Shown here in pieces: positions 48,590-57,345 of a stretch of 64,000 nucleotides of DNA. Position numbers and translations under genes: made by a program. The stretch's first letter is position 1, and every line of letters begins with the position of its first letter. Below the pieces are notes generated by a model, which saw only the letters and a list, made by a program, of their open reading frames with translations, was not told where the DNA came from and made no database searches. This DNA is from an uncultured Bacillota bacterium (GTDB lineage Bacteria; Bacillota; Clostridia; Lachnospirales; Lachnospiraceae), in NCBI GenBank assembly GCA_905200905.1, contig CAJKMA010000005.1, positions 13,281-77,280 of the forward strand, in the 5' to 3' direction.

Positions 48590-49612
48590 ATGAAAGCAAT
48601 TAAAGTTGTTGAACCTTTTAAAGTGGAGATCGTGGATGTTCCAAAACCAACCATCCAGAATCCGGACGATGTCATTGTTCGTATTACCTCTGGCGGAATC
48701 TGTGGCTCTGATATTGGTATTTACAACGGAACCAACTCTCTGGCTACTTATCCTCGTCTCATTGGTCATGAATTTGGTGGTATTGTTACAGAAGTTGGAG
48801 AAAACGTAACTTCTGTAAAACCAGGTGATAAGGTTGCTGTGGATCCAGTAAGAAGCTGTGGTCACTGCTATGCCTGCCGCATTGGACGTCATAACGTATG
48901 CTCTACTCTGGAAGTTATGGGTGTACATCGCGATGGCGGCTTTGCAGAGTACGTAGTTGCTCCAGAAGCTAATATTCACTTATTCCATAAAGATTTTGAT
49001 GAATCTTTCCTGGGTCTTGTAGAACCTTTTACCATTGGTGTAGAAATCAACAGAAGAGGTCAGATTACCAAAGGCGATAAAGTTTTGATTATGGGTTCTG
49101 GCCCGATTGGTATCTGTGCTATGCAGGTAGCAAAAAGAAACGGCGCTCAGGTTATGATGACAGATTTAGTAAAAGAACGTTTAGACAAAGCTTTATCTAT
49201 GGGTGCTGATGAAGTAGTACTGGTATCAGAAGAAAATCTGGAAGAACGCATTATGAAATTTACGGACAACGAAGGAATTCCTGTTGTTGTGGATACTGTT
49301 TGCATTCCTTCTTCTTTTGAACAGGCTGTTCAACTTGCTTGCCCTGCAGGACGTGTAGTTTGCATTGGACTGAAAAATCAGCCTTCTCAGATTACCATGG
49401 CAGATATTACAAAAAAAGAACTTACTATTGTTGGCTCCCGTTTGAACAACAATTGTTTTGATGAAGTCATTGCCGGATTTGAAGATGGAACACTCCGCCC
49501 AGATCAGTTAATGACAAAATCTTACAACTACAAAGACATTATGGAAGCTCTCACCATGATTCAGGAACACCCTCAGGATGTTTTGAAAATCGTTCTGAAG
49601 TTTGAGGATTAA
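48590..49612 (+). CDS. Zinc-dependent alcohol/polyol dehydrogenase (idonate or sorbitol dehydrogenase-like)
   Basis: A 340-residue medium-chain dehydrogenase. Catalytic zinc ligands are in GGICGSDIG (near residue 38) and GHEFGG (near residue 60); the structural zinc loop is CGHCYACRIGRHNVC (about residues 90-104); the Rossmann motif is GSGPIG (near residue 168). Family relatives oxidise L-idonate, galactonate or polyols. It is the first gene of a plus-strand operon with a LarA-like epimerase (4-bp gap) and is divergent from a GntR/FCD gene, so a sugar acid or alcohol substrate is likely. Confidence 0.9.
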   Translation: MKAIKVVEPFKVEIVDVPKPTIQNPDDVIVRITSGGICGSDIGIYNGTNSLATYPRLIGHEFGGIVTEVGENVTSVKPGDKVAVDPVRSCGHCYACRIGRHNVCSTLEVMGVHRDGGFAEYVVAPEANIHLFHKDFDESFLGLVEPFTIGVEINRRGQITKGDKVLIMGSGPIGICAMQVAKRNGAQVMMTDLVKERLDKALSMGADEVVLVSEENLEERIMKFTDNEGIPVVVDTVCIPSSFEQAVQLACPAGRVVCIGLKNQPSQITMADITKKELTIVGSRLNNNCFDEVIAGFEDGTLRPDQLMTKSYNYKDIMEALTMIQEHPQDVLKIVLKFED

Positions 49613-49616
49613 ACCT

Positions 49617-50888
49617 ATGAAAGAACTTTATCTTACCAACGAAACTCAGGGTATCTCCATTCCAGAGGTTGAGGCTTGTATGGATGAATTACTGGCTCAA
49701 TACCCTGATTTAAAAAAAGTTTTGATTATTCCCCCTGATTTTACACGCTGCTACTCTTATGCAGGGGAAATTACACAAATTCTTTATAAAAAACTGGCTC
49801 CTTCTGTTCAGGTTCATGTCATGCCTGCTCTTGGTACCCACATGGCCATGGATGAAGAAGAAAAAGAAAAGATGTTTGCTGGAGTCATTCCAGAAGAAGC
49901 TTTTCTGGTACATCACTGGCAGACAGACACAATCTCTATAGGAACTGTGCCAAAAGAAGTCATTGAAGAAATTTCCGAAGGCCTGTATTCCACAGACATT
50001 GAAGTAGAAGTAAATGAAAAACTGATTCACGGCGGTTATGACTTAATACTCTCTGTAGGTCAGGTGGTTCCTCATGAAGTAGTAGGCATGGCAAACTACA
50101 GCAAAAACATTTTCGTTGGTGTTGGCGGACGGCAGATGATTAACAAATCCCATATGCTCAGCGCCATCTGCGGAATGGAAAAAGCCCTTGGTGTTGCAGA
50201 TTCTCCTGCCCGAAAAGTTTTCGACTATGCGCAGCAGCACTTCCTAGATGGCAAAGTTCCACTGGTATACATCCAGACTGTAACAACCCTGAAAGATGAG
50301 CAGGTATGCTTAAATGGTTTGTATGTAGGTTCTTCCAGAAAGCCTTTTGAATATGGTGTGGAATTAGCTAGTAAACTGAATATTTGTCATGTAGAACGCA
50401 GAGCCAAAAAGCTGGTAACTTATCTGGATCCTTATGAATTAAAAACCACTTGGGTTGGAAACAAAGGAGTTTACCGTACCCGTATGGCTGTGGCAGATGG
50501 TGGAGACTTGATTATTCTGGCTCCAGGTGTAAAAGCCTTTGGGGAAAATGAAGAAATGGATAACATGACCAGAACCTATGGCTATAAAGGCAGAGATTAT
50601 GTGCTGGATTTATTCAACAAAGGTGTGTTTGAAAACCGCATTATGGCAGCTGCCCATTTGATTCAGGGTTCTTCTGACGGAAGATTCACCATTACCTATT
50701 GTACCAGACCGGAAAACCTCTCAAAAGAAGAGATTCAAAACGTTGGCTATGAGTGGATGGATTATGAAGAAGCTGCTGCTCTTTACAATCCAGATACTTT
50801 AAAAGAAGGTTGGAATACTCTGGAAAACGGAGAAGAAATTTACTTTGTAAAAACCCCAGCACTGGGACTTTGGAAAGTAGACGAATAG
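49617..50888 (+). CDS. LarA-like nickel-pincer epimerase/racemase (DUF2088 family)
   Basis: A 423-residue protein of the lactate racemase A superfamily. The N-terminal domain shows IPPDFTRCYSYAGEI (near residue 40) and ALGTHMAM (near residue 74), the His-containing loop; HEVVGMANYSKNIFVGVGG and KSHML carry further expected cofactor ligands. Superfamily members use the nickel pincer nucleotide, made by LarB/C/E, none of which are in this window, and include gluconate and mannonate 2-epimerases. With the dehydrogenase it probably inverts a sugar acid. I start at 49617, nine bases after GAGG. Its stop codon is part of a 26-bp hairpin. Confidence 0.85.
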   Translation: MKELYLTNETQGISIPEVEACMDELLAQYPDLKKVLIIPPDFTRCYSYAGEITQILYKKLAPSVQVHVMPALGTHMAMDEEEKEKMFAGVIPEEAFLVHHWQTDTISIGTVPKEVIEEISEGLYSTDIEVEVNEKLIHGGYDLILSVGQVVPHEVVGMANYSKNIFVGVGGRQMINKSHMLSAICGMEKALGVADSPARKVFDYAQQHFLDGKVPLVYIQTVTTLKDEQVCLNGLYVGSSRKPFEYGVELASKLNICHVERRAKKLVTYLDPYELKTTWVGNKGVYRTRMAVADGGDLIILAPGVKAFGENEEMDNMTRTYGYKGRDYVLDLFNKGVFENRIMAAAHLIQGSSDGRFTITYCTRPENLSKEEIQNVGYEWMDYEEAAALYNPDTLKEGWNTLENGEEIYFVKTPALGLWKVDE

Positions 50889-50951
50889 GCACTGTAGAAC
50901 AAAGCCCCTATCCCTCAATTATGATGGATGGGGGCTTTGTTCTACAGTGCC
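50888..50951. repeat. 26-bp near-perfect inverted repeat joining two convergent gene ends
   Basis: Arms 50888-50913 and 50926-50951 pair along 26 bp (one G-T wobble) with a 12-base loop. The left arm starts in the stop codon of the LarA-like gene and the right arm covers the stop and last codons of the acetyltransferase gene. Unlike the other hairpins here it has no T run on either side, so it is a poor classical terminator. Confidence 0.85.
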
Positions 50952-51400
50952 ATGACATACACTTGGCATGGATTCCATTCATCCCACAAGTTTGGGAATA
51001 TCTCAAACTCACAGAAGCCGAGAGAACGATAAAACTGATTCGTTTTGTCATATTCTTCGTATTTCCCCATCTGTACAGTCTTTACTTGTATAAAGGAATA
51101 GCCAGCTTTCACAGCCTCTTTTTTTGCATTTTGGAACAAGTCCCGACCAATTCCATGCCGATGAAATTCTTTCAAAATCCCCATAGCATACAACTCAATT
51201 GTGGCATTTCCGGTTTCTTTTAGATATAAAAACCCTACTGGTCTATCCTCATCATAGGCACAAAAAAATAATTTATCTGTGCATTCCTTTATGTACTCTT
51301 CCCTTGCTTCTGGAATGCCAAACCATTCTGGGAGTGCCTCAAGAATAATTTGTGTCACTTTCTGCTTTTCTTTCTCATTTGTCAATTGTACTATTTTCAT
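50942..51400 (-). CDS. GNAT family N-acetyltransferase
   Basis: A 152-residue acetyltransferase. The acetyl-CoA motif A is ELYAMGILKEFHRHGIGRDLF (split near residues 70-90) with the R/Q-x-x-G-x-G/A pattern as RHGIG, followed by NQFYRSLGF at the usual motif B. The acceptor is unknown. AGGG lies seven bases before the ATG at 51400; an in-frame GTG at 51415 is less likely. It is the last gene of the two-component operon read from 54500. Confidence 0.88.
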   Translation of the reverse strand: MKIVQLTNEKEKQKVTQIILEALPEWFGIPEAREEYIKECTDKLFFCAYDEDRPVGFLYLKETGNATIELYAMGILKEFHRHGIGRDLFQNAKKEAVKAGYSFIQVKTVQMGKYEEYDKTNQFYRSLGFCEFEIFPNLWDEWNPCQVYVMAL

Positions 51401-51424
51401 TTGGTTTCCCTTCACAACTTTGGC

Positions 51425-51835
51425 TTAGATTGCACTGTTTGCAATCATGATACCAGGATTTCGTTTTATTAATTCTTGTAACAAAGTTTCCCTATCACAC
51501 ACTGCACACATCATTTCCTGTCTCCGTCCTTTGATTACTAATCTGTCCAGAGATGCGGCTGTAGAAGCTAATGGATTATGTGTCCTGTAAATCTCACGAA
51601 TCTCTCTAATTTCCATGGAATCTTTGAAAAATCCAAAGACAACATAAATTCGATTATCTTCTATGAGAACATAATTCCGAAACAATATTGGTAGCATAAG
51701 GAGACTCATAAACACAATGGAAATCCCCAAAAAAATTCTTGCCTCTTGATCCACAAAAAAACCATAGTTCATGGTACCCTCTGCCAAAATGCAGACTGCC
51801 CAGTACCAAATTGCAACCTTTCCTTTGAATTTCAT
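51425..51835 (-). CDS. PH-domain membrane protein (bPH/DUF1200-like)
   Basis: A 136-residue protein with two N-terminal membrane helices (about residues 8-25 and 33-52) and a bacterial PH-like domain (about 55-125) with NRIYVVFGFFKDSMEIREI and NPLASTAASLDRLVIKG, the latter typical of the YyaB/DUF1200 group. Function unknown; a role in envelope or signalling is possible. Its start overlaps the upstream DUF3784-like gene by 4 bp. Confidence 0.75.
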   Translation of the reverse strand: MKFKGKVAIWYWAVCILAEGTMNYGFFVDQEARIFLGISIVFMSLLMLPILFRNYVLIEDNRIYVVFGFFKDSMEIREIREIYRTHNPLASTAASLDRLVIKGRRQEMMCAVCDRETLLQELIKRNPGIMIANSAI

Positions 51836-52176
51836 AAGCCTTCCCTCTTTCTGTATTTCCCAAACGCCTTTTCTTCATCCATGTGAACTTCTCGAAAAAA
51901 TAACACCAATTGTATTGCCAATATCACATAAATTATCTTTTCAGAAATCAGCCAAACGATAAAAGCCCCAACAGCCCAAAGCCCACTCCAAAGAAAAAAG
52001 AGATTTCTCTGGTCTTTGCTTATTCTAACTTTGTCATACTGCTCCCGCTTATCTTTTGGCATGGTATTAAAACCAGACACCAACATGGCTCCTTTTTCGC
52101 CCAAAGCAGCAAATAAAAGTGCCAACAACAGAAACAGAATACTCACACCACCTGCAAGAAAAAGTTCTATTGACAT
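51832..52176 (-). CDS. DUF3784-like small membrane protein
   Basis: A 114-residue protein with three predicted helices (about residues 3-22, 64-80 and 84-97) and the GFNTMPKDKREQYDKVRI loop after helix 1, which is the hallmark I associate with DUF3784. Function unknown. GGAGG stands eight bases before the ATG at 52176. It lies in the two-component operon between a lipoprotein and the PH-domain gene. Confidence 0.75.
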   Translation of the reverse strand: MSIELFLAGGVSILFLLLALLFAALGEKGAMLVSGFNTMPKDKREQYDKVRISKDQRNLFFLWSGLWAVGAFIVWLISEKIIYVILAIQLVLFFREVHMDEEKAFGKYRKREGL

Positions 52177-52196
52177 AAATCTTCCCTCCAGCAAAC

Positions 52197-52613
52197 TTAC
52201 TTAATAAAGAACCCTGCACACATCATGTCTGTATCAAAAGAAATGGTAAACATGGCATTTCCTTCTTCATATTTTGCCAGCACAACTGCAGTCGCATACT
52301 GGGTTCCTGTATTCTTATCTTTTACACCTTTTATCTGGACTTTTTCAAAAGACTGAAATTCACCCAACTTATCCAATACATAATCTACGGTTTCCTGAAG
52401 TTCTTCCAGTTTCACACTGTTTGTTAATACTGGAGTAAAGGAATTCTCATAAACCTTGGAAAGTTCACCAGCATTAATAAGATTTACCATTTCCTCTGCG
52501 GCTTCCTTTACCTCTGTTTCGTCAAATTCTTTGGAAAGTTTCCCTCCACAGCCAGCCATACTAAGTATAAAACATACCATCATAAAAATTCCCACTAATT
52601 TCTTCACATTCAC
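52197..52613 (-). CDS. DUF3887-like lipoprotein
   Basis: A 138-residue secreted lipoprotein: signal peptide with lipobox LSMAGC (Cys22 to be lipidated), then one alpha+beta domain of the DUF3887 or SnoaL-like kind (about residues 38-138; EMVNLINAGELSKVY, GVKDKNTGTQYATAVV). Similar domains probably bind small molecules. Its ATG overlaps the stop of the histidine kinase gene by 4 bp, so it may be a sensor accessory or a target of that system. Confidence 0.8.
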   Translation of the reverse strand: MNVKKLVGIFMMVCFILSMAGCGGKLSKEFDETEVKEAAEEMVNLINAGELSKVYENSFTPVLTNSVKLEELQETVDYVLDKLGEFQSFEKVQIKGVKDKNTGTQYATAVVLAKYEEGNAMFTISFDTDMMCAGFFIK

Positions 52614-53791
52614 ACACTTCCTTTCTCCTTCTCCTCCTTATGTAAAAGAGAAGGTATCATAAGAATCACTCTATACTGCTTTTCATTTTCTTCTATGGTA
52701 CAGGTTCCATCGTATTTGTCTATAGCCTCTTTTACATTTTTCAGTCCAAGCCCCTGATGATTTTCCTTCTTTTTTCGCCTCCTCCCTTTGGAATTACTCA
52801 ATTCTATCATAAGAAAATCTCGAACTCTTCCTACATAAATTTTCAAAAACTTTTCTTTGTTCTCTTCCTGTACTCCCAGCGCTTCTATGGCATTATCCAA
52901 TAAATTCGCAAAAATTGTAGTAAGATCAATTTCCCTTATACCATCCAGACTGTGCTCCTCTATGTCCAGTGTCAAAGCTACTTCTTTCATCTCTTCTTCT
53001 GAAAGTTTTTCATTGAGAATAATATTTAACATCTGGTTATCCGTATACCACATGTGACCTGTCTGATTCAGCAGATGAAACACCTCCAGACCATAGGAAT
53101 GGGCCTCTTCTGTCTCTCCTTCTTCATACAATTTCATCATAGCCTGCATGTGATTTTTCATATCATGAACAATTTTTCTGGAATCCTGATAATTTTGTTC
53201 CAATTTCTGATAGTGCTCATAGACCAGTTCTTCTCTTTGCCGGTATAGACGGTACTGCTTCTCTGCCTCATATCCCTTTATCACAAGACGGTAAAAATAA
53301 ACTGAACAGCCATTCATGGCAAAAAGCAAAAGTACATTTACAAGAATCAGCCCGTATCCATTCCAGGTCACATAATATTCACCCATCCAATAGAGAGAAA
53401 GCAGTATAAATACAGAAATTACCGGCATTGCCCAAAACAGAAGCTTCTGCTTCTTCAGTATTTCCGCATTCTGTTCCTTTTTCAACAGTCCAGATAAAAT
53501 CCATACCCATAAAACCTCCAGTCCCCATCTGCTTGCAGCCGCAATCTTTGCAGCCTCTGAAAAAGGATTCTGAACACGAAGCCAGAGAAAATTGCTGGCT
53601 ACAATTTCTGAAAAAACCATATTTTCTATATAAATCGAAAAAGACCAGCTAAGCACCACTCCTGCCAGAAATAAAAGAACATAAAACACACAGGTTCGTT
53701 TTTCCTTTTGCTTCCTGCTCCGTATCCCATATCCATACCAGACTCCTGTGAAGAGAAGCACCAGGACATCCATTCCATATAGAATCTCCAT
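52610..53791 (-). CDS. Sensor histidine kinase, AgrC/GHKL type
   Basis: A 393-residue kinase with six predicted N-terminal helices (residues 5-175), a coiled coil, the phosphoacceptor His in RKIVHDMKNHMQA (near residue 212), and a C-terminal GHKL ATPase domain with the N box NLLDNAIEAL (near residue 290) and G box HQGLGLKNVKEAI (near residue 345). Such kinases often sense peptides. It pairs with the LytTR response regulator one base upstream and no agrB/D-like peptide gene is seen nearby. Confidence 0.93.
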   Translation of the reverse strand: MEILYGMDVLVLLFTGVWYGYGIRSRKQKEKRTCVFYVLLFLAGVVLSWSFSIYIENMVFSEIVASNFLWLRVQNPFSEAAKIAAASRWGLEVLWVWILSGLLKKEQNAEILKKQKLLFWAMPVISVFILLSLYWMGEYYVTWNGYGLILVNVLLLFAMNGCSVYFYRLVIKGYEAEKQYRLYRQREELVYEHYQKLEQNYQDSRKIVHDMKNHMQAMMKLYEEGETEEAHSYGLEVFHLLNQTGHMWYTDNQMLNIILNEKLSEEEMKEVALTLDIEEHSLDGIREIDLTTIFANLLDNAIEALGVQEENKEKFLKIYVGRVRDFLMIELSNSKGRRRKKKENHQGLGLKNVKEAIDKYDGTCTIEENEKQYRVILMIPSLLHKEEKEKGSV

Positions 53792-53792
53792 A

Positions 53793-54500
53793 TCATACCT
53801 CCTTCCGGTCTGCCAGATATTTGCTCAAGGTTTCCTTAAATCCCACCGCCTGTTTCTGAGATAAAGGAATCTGTTCTCCATTCATCAGCAAAATTTCATA
53901 ACCTTTGATGTTTTTAACCTGCTCCATGTTTACTACAAAACTTTTATGAGGAGCTGCAAATCCATATTCCAGCATTTTCTCACGGATATCGCTGATTTTC
54001 CCTCTCATTTCCATCTGCCCGTCTTTTGTGCAGATTTTAATTTTCCGGTTCCAAAATTCAAAATAATAAATATCTCCTGGCATCAAAAGCACCCTGCCCT
54101 CTGTTGTCACAAATTCCAGTGGCTCTTCCTCCTGTTTTTCCTCTTCTCGGTAGGATTTCGCATCTTCAATCTGGATAAACAGTTTTTCCTTTTTCACTGG
54201 TTTCAGCAAATACCCAAAAGCATGAACAGAAAATGCCTTTCCAGCATACTCTCTATAAGCTGTCACATAAACAATTTTCAGCTTTTTATCTTTTAAACGG
54301 ATTTTCCTCGCTGTTTCAATACCATCCATACCTTTCATATCAATATCCAGAAACAAAAGGTCATAGTTTTTATGAGTTTTCAGAAATGCTTCCCCACTTT
54401 CATAGGCATCTAAACAGGAGAAGGAGTCCGGATATTCCCGCAACATCTGCAAAAGAATGTCTCTTGCACTTTTTTCATCATCACAAATTGCTATTTTCAT
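53793..54500 (-). CDS. Response regulator with LytTR DNA-binding domain
   Basis: A 235-residue regulator: a receiver domain with phosphoacceptor Asp52 (LLFLDIDMKGMDG), Thr in YVTAYREYA and Lys in YLLKPVKKEKL, then a LytTR domain (about residues 130-235) with IKGYEILLMNGEQIPLSQ. The frame opens at 54569 but the receiver domain begins at the ATG at 54500. It is the first gene of the six-gene operon reaching down to the acetyltransferase. Targets unknown; LytTR direct repeats before neighbouring genes are not obvious. Confidence 0.93.
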   Translation of the reverse strand: MKIAICDDEKSARDILLQMLREYPDSFSCLDAYESGEAFLKTHKNYDLLFLDIDMKGMDGIETARKIRLKDKKLKIVYVTAYREYAGKAFSVHAFGYLLKPVKKEKLFIQIEDAKSYREEEKQEEEPLEFVTTEGRVLLMPGDIYYFEFWNRKIKICTKDGQMEMRGKISDIREKMLEYGFAAPHKSFVVNMEQVKNIKGYEILLMNGEQIPLSQKQAVGFKETLSKYLADRKEV

Positions 54501-54576
54501 ACTTATAATCCAATTCTTTTTTCTTTGATTATATTCTATTTTTTCCGGCAGCTCAATAGATTTGCACAAGAGACAG

Positions 54577-54622
54577 AAAACGTGCTGTATTCTACATAAA
54601 TTGTAAAATATAGCACGTTTTT
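54577..54622 (-). terminator. Terminator after potD
   Basis: AAAACGTGCT (54577 onward) pairs with AGCACGTTTT (54612-54621) with A/T-rich inner pairing; T-rich on the right, TTTTC on the minus side. Confidence 0.7.
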
Positions 54623-54656
54623 TCTTCTTTTTCTCTTATGTATCTCTTAATTTTAA

Positions 54657-55697
54657 TTAATCGCAAGCAGCCTTAAATTCTGTCCAGTTCTGATTATAAA
54701 CCTCTTCTGCTTCCTGGCTCACATTCTGAATGATCTCACCTTTTGTCACAGAATCCGGCACTACCAAATCTGGATTTACCAGTTCATCTGCTGCTTTATT
54801 GGTACAATAATAACCAAGGAAATTAAAGCATTCTGCCGCTACTTCCGGTTCTAAAATATAATCTAAAAATTCATAGGCTTCTTCCGTATCCGGTGCATTC
54901 TTTGGAATATAGAAGTTCATGATTCCAAATCCCAGTCCTTCCTCCGGATAAACCACCTTCAAATCTGGATTCTCTGCAAGAGCTGCAATCACCTGGGAAG
55001 TATAGAGAATTCCCACTGCTGCTTCTCCATTCAATAATGCATTCTGAGTATTCGTATCCTGAATCATCCTGATATTTGGTGCCAGTTCTTTTAATTTTTC
55101 TCCTGCTTCTTTAATCACAGCTGGATCTTCTTCATTCATACTCTTGCCCATAGTCAGTAGCACCATTCCTTCAATGGCACGATAGCTGGCAATGGTAGCA
55201 ATCTTGTCTTCCAATTCTGGATTCCACAAATCACTATAACCCTTGATTTCAAAATCCACCTGTTCCGGATCATATACAATTAATGGAATTCCTGCTCCAT
55301 GAGGAATGGTATATTTGTTGTCCGGATCATAAAACTGGCTCTGATACAGAGGATTAATATTTCCATAATTTGTAAGTTTTGCCTTGTCCAGTTCTTTCGC
55401 CAGCCCGCTATTCACCACCTGTTCAATGATGTAGTCATCTCCAATGACCAGGTCATAATCTTTTCCATCTGACTGCTGCACTTTCTCCAGCATAGTTTCA
55501 TTGGAATCAAAATTGGAACTGATAATCTTGATTCCTTTCTCCTCTTCAAAGGAATCAAGAACCTCCTGTGGGAACAGACCTTCCCAGGTATAAAGTACCA
55601 ATTCCCTGTTATCCTCTTCTTTTTTCTCATTGCAACCAGTCAGCATAGTTCCCACCATTGCTGTACAAAGCAACATTGCAATTATTTTTTTCTTCAT
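54657..55697 (-). CDS. potD: Spermidine/putrescine ABC transporter substrate-binding lipoprotein
   Basis: A 346-residue extracellular binding protein: signal peptide and lipobox (LTGC, Cys near residue 22), then the periplasmic-binding fold with LVLYTWEGLFPQEVLDSF, YDLVIGDDYIIEQV and IPHGAGIPLIVYDP, the conserved acidic and aromatic residues for polyamine binding. The ATG at 55697 has AAGGAG seven bases upstream and overlaps the potC stop (ATGA), so the long upstream frame to 55790 is not used. Last gene of the potABCD operon. Confidence 0.94.
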   Translation of the reverse strand: MKKKIIAMLLCTAMVGTMLTGCNEKKEEDNRELVLYTWEGLFPQEVLDSFEEEKGIKIISSNFDSNETMLEKVQQSDGKDYDLVIGDDYIIEQVVNSGLAKELDKAKLTNYGNINPLYQSQFYDPDNKYTIPHGAGIPLIVYDPEQVDFEIKGYSDLWNPELEDKIATIASYRAIEGMVLLTMGKSMNEEDPAVIKEAGEKLKELAPNIRMIQDTNTQNALLNGEAAVGILYTSQVIAALAENPDLKVVYPEEGLGFGIMNFYIPKNAPDTEEAYEFLDYILEPEVAAECFNFLGYYCTNKAADELVNPDLVVPDSVTKGEIIQNVSQEAEEVYNQNWTEFKAACD

Positions 55698-56491
55698 AAA
55701 CATTCTCCTTGTTTTTCTTTTTTTGATTTTTTTCCTATCCATGCGGAAATTCCTAGGACAATGGCAATCACAACTAAAATCACGGTACACAGGGCATTAA
55801 TTTCTGGTGTAACGCCAGTTTTTAATTGCGCATAAACCTTCACTGGAAGAGTATTCAATCTAGGACCATTGACAAAAATACTGATTACTACATCATCAAA
55901 GGACATGGCAAAGGCCAACAGACATCCAGACAATACTGCCGGCATAATAAGCGGCATGGTAATGTCAAAAAATGTTCTTACTGGGCCTGCACCCAAATCT
56001 CTAGCAGCTTCTTCCAAAGATTTATCAATTCCCACTAATCTTGCTTTTACCATCATAAAAATATAAGGAACACAAAACGTAGTATGTGCAATTACCAAGG
56101 TTGTCATACCAAAAGGTAAGTCCAGCATGGAAAAAAACACTAAAAACACCATACCCAGAATAATCTCTGGTATCATAATCGGAATGGTAGAAAGATATTC
56201 CATCATTCCCTTACTTTTATAGTTCACTCTGGCCATTCCCACTGCTCCCAGAGTTCCAATGATAGCAGATATTCCACAGCTTAATACTCCCAGAGTAATG
56301 CTGTTTACCAGAGCTTCCTTTAAATCCCTGTCACGAGCCAGTGTTTCATACCATTTCAAAGAAAATCCTGTAAAATTGACAGATAATTTCGATTCATTAA
56401 AGGAAAAAATCACTACCATAGCCAATGGGAGATACATTAGCAACAGCACTACAACCAAATACAGGTTTGACCATTTCCACTTCTTTTTCAA
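55694..56491 (-). CDS. potC: Spermidine/putrescine ABC transporter permease PotC
   Basis: A 265-residue permease with six helices and the EAA loop EEAARDLGAGPVRTFFDITMPLI (near residues 160-182) that docks to PotA. It starts within the potB stop (ATGA overlap 56488-56491) and ends in the potD start. Together with PotB it forms the channel. Confidence 0.94.
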   Translation of the reverse strand: MKKKWKWSNLYLVVVLLLMYLPLAMVVIFSFNESKLSVNFTGFSLKWYETLARDRDLKEALVNSITLGVLSCGISAIIGTLGAVGMARVNYKSKGMMEYLSTIPIMIPEIILGMVFLVFFSMLDLPFGMTTLVIAHTTFCVPYIFMMVKARLVGIDKSLEEAARDLGAGPVRTFFDITMPLIMPAVLSGCLLAFAMSFDDVVISIFVNGPRLNTLPVKVYAQLKTGVTPEINALCTVILVVIAIVLGISAWIGKKSKKEKQGECL

Positions 56492-57345
56492 AACAATCCC
56501 TCCAAATCCTTTACATGAGTGACTTTCCGATATACCACAATCATCAGGGAGGTAAGCACCATAAGCACTACTGCAAGAGCTGCTGCAAAAGGCCAGTTAC
56601 TTCCTCTTGTGAGTTGGTCCTGAATCACACTTCCCACTAACACAATTTTATTACCTCCAAGAATATCTGCAATGAAAAACAGTCCCATAGAAGGAATAAA
56701 CGTAAGAATCACTCCTGTGAGCAATCCTGGAAGGGTGAGCTTTAAGGTAATGGTAAAAAACGCCTGCACTGCTCCTGCTCCTAAATCCCTGGCAGCCTCC
56801 ACTAAAGACCAATCCATTTTTTCCACACTGGAGTATACGGAAAGTATCATAAATGGAAGCAAAGCATAAATCATTCCAATGACCACTGCTGGATAGGAAT
56901 ACAAAATTTTTAACGGTTCCTGAATGAATCCAAGTTTTAAAAGAAAGGTATTCAGTACGCCTTTTGCCTGCAAAATCAAAATCCATCCATACATCCGAAT
57001 TAGAGAACTAGTCCAAAAAGGAACCATAATCAAAAGCATCATCCTACGCTTTCCTTTTTCTGATAGCTTTGCCATAAAATAACCAAAGGGATAGCCCAAA
57101 AGCACAATGAGCAGCGTACTGGTAATTGCTAGCTGAAAAGATTGGGCAAAACTTTGAAGATAAACCGGCTCTGCAATTTTCTTATAATTATCCAGTGTAA
57201 AATTCCAAATGGTGGAAGAACCAGACCCCTGTGTAGCAAAACTCAAGGCAATCATATAAAGAAGGGGACCTACCACAAAACACAGGGTAAAAACATAAAG
57301 AGGAAGTACAGTTAGAAAAAGTCCTGTTTTTTTCTTTTTCTTCAT
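56488..57345 (-). CDS. potB: Spermidine/putrescine ABC transporter permease PotB
   Basis: A 285-residue permease with six helices and the EAA loop VEAARDLGAGAVQAFFTITLKL (near residues 180-201). GGGAGG stands nine bases before the ATG at 57345, which overlaps the potA stop by 4 bp. The N-terminus is lysine-rich before helix 1. Confidence 0.94.
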   Translation of the reverse strand: MKKKKKTGLFLTVLPLYVFTLCFVVGPLLYMIALSFATQGSGSSTIWNFTLDNYKKIAEPVYLQSFAQSFQLAITSTLLIVLLGYPFGYFMAKLSEKGKRRMMLLIMVPFWTSSLIRMYGWILILQAKGVLNTFLLKLGFIQEPLKILYSYPAVVIGMIYALLPFMILSVYSSVEKMDWSLVEAARDLGAGAVQAFFTITLKLTLPGLLTGVILTFIPSMGLFFIADILGGNKIVLVGSVIQDQLTRGSNWPFAAALAVVLMVLTSLMIVVYRKVTHVKDLEGLF

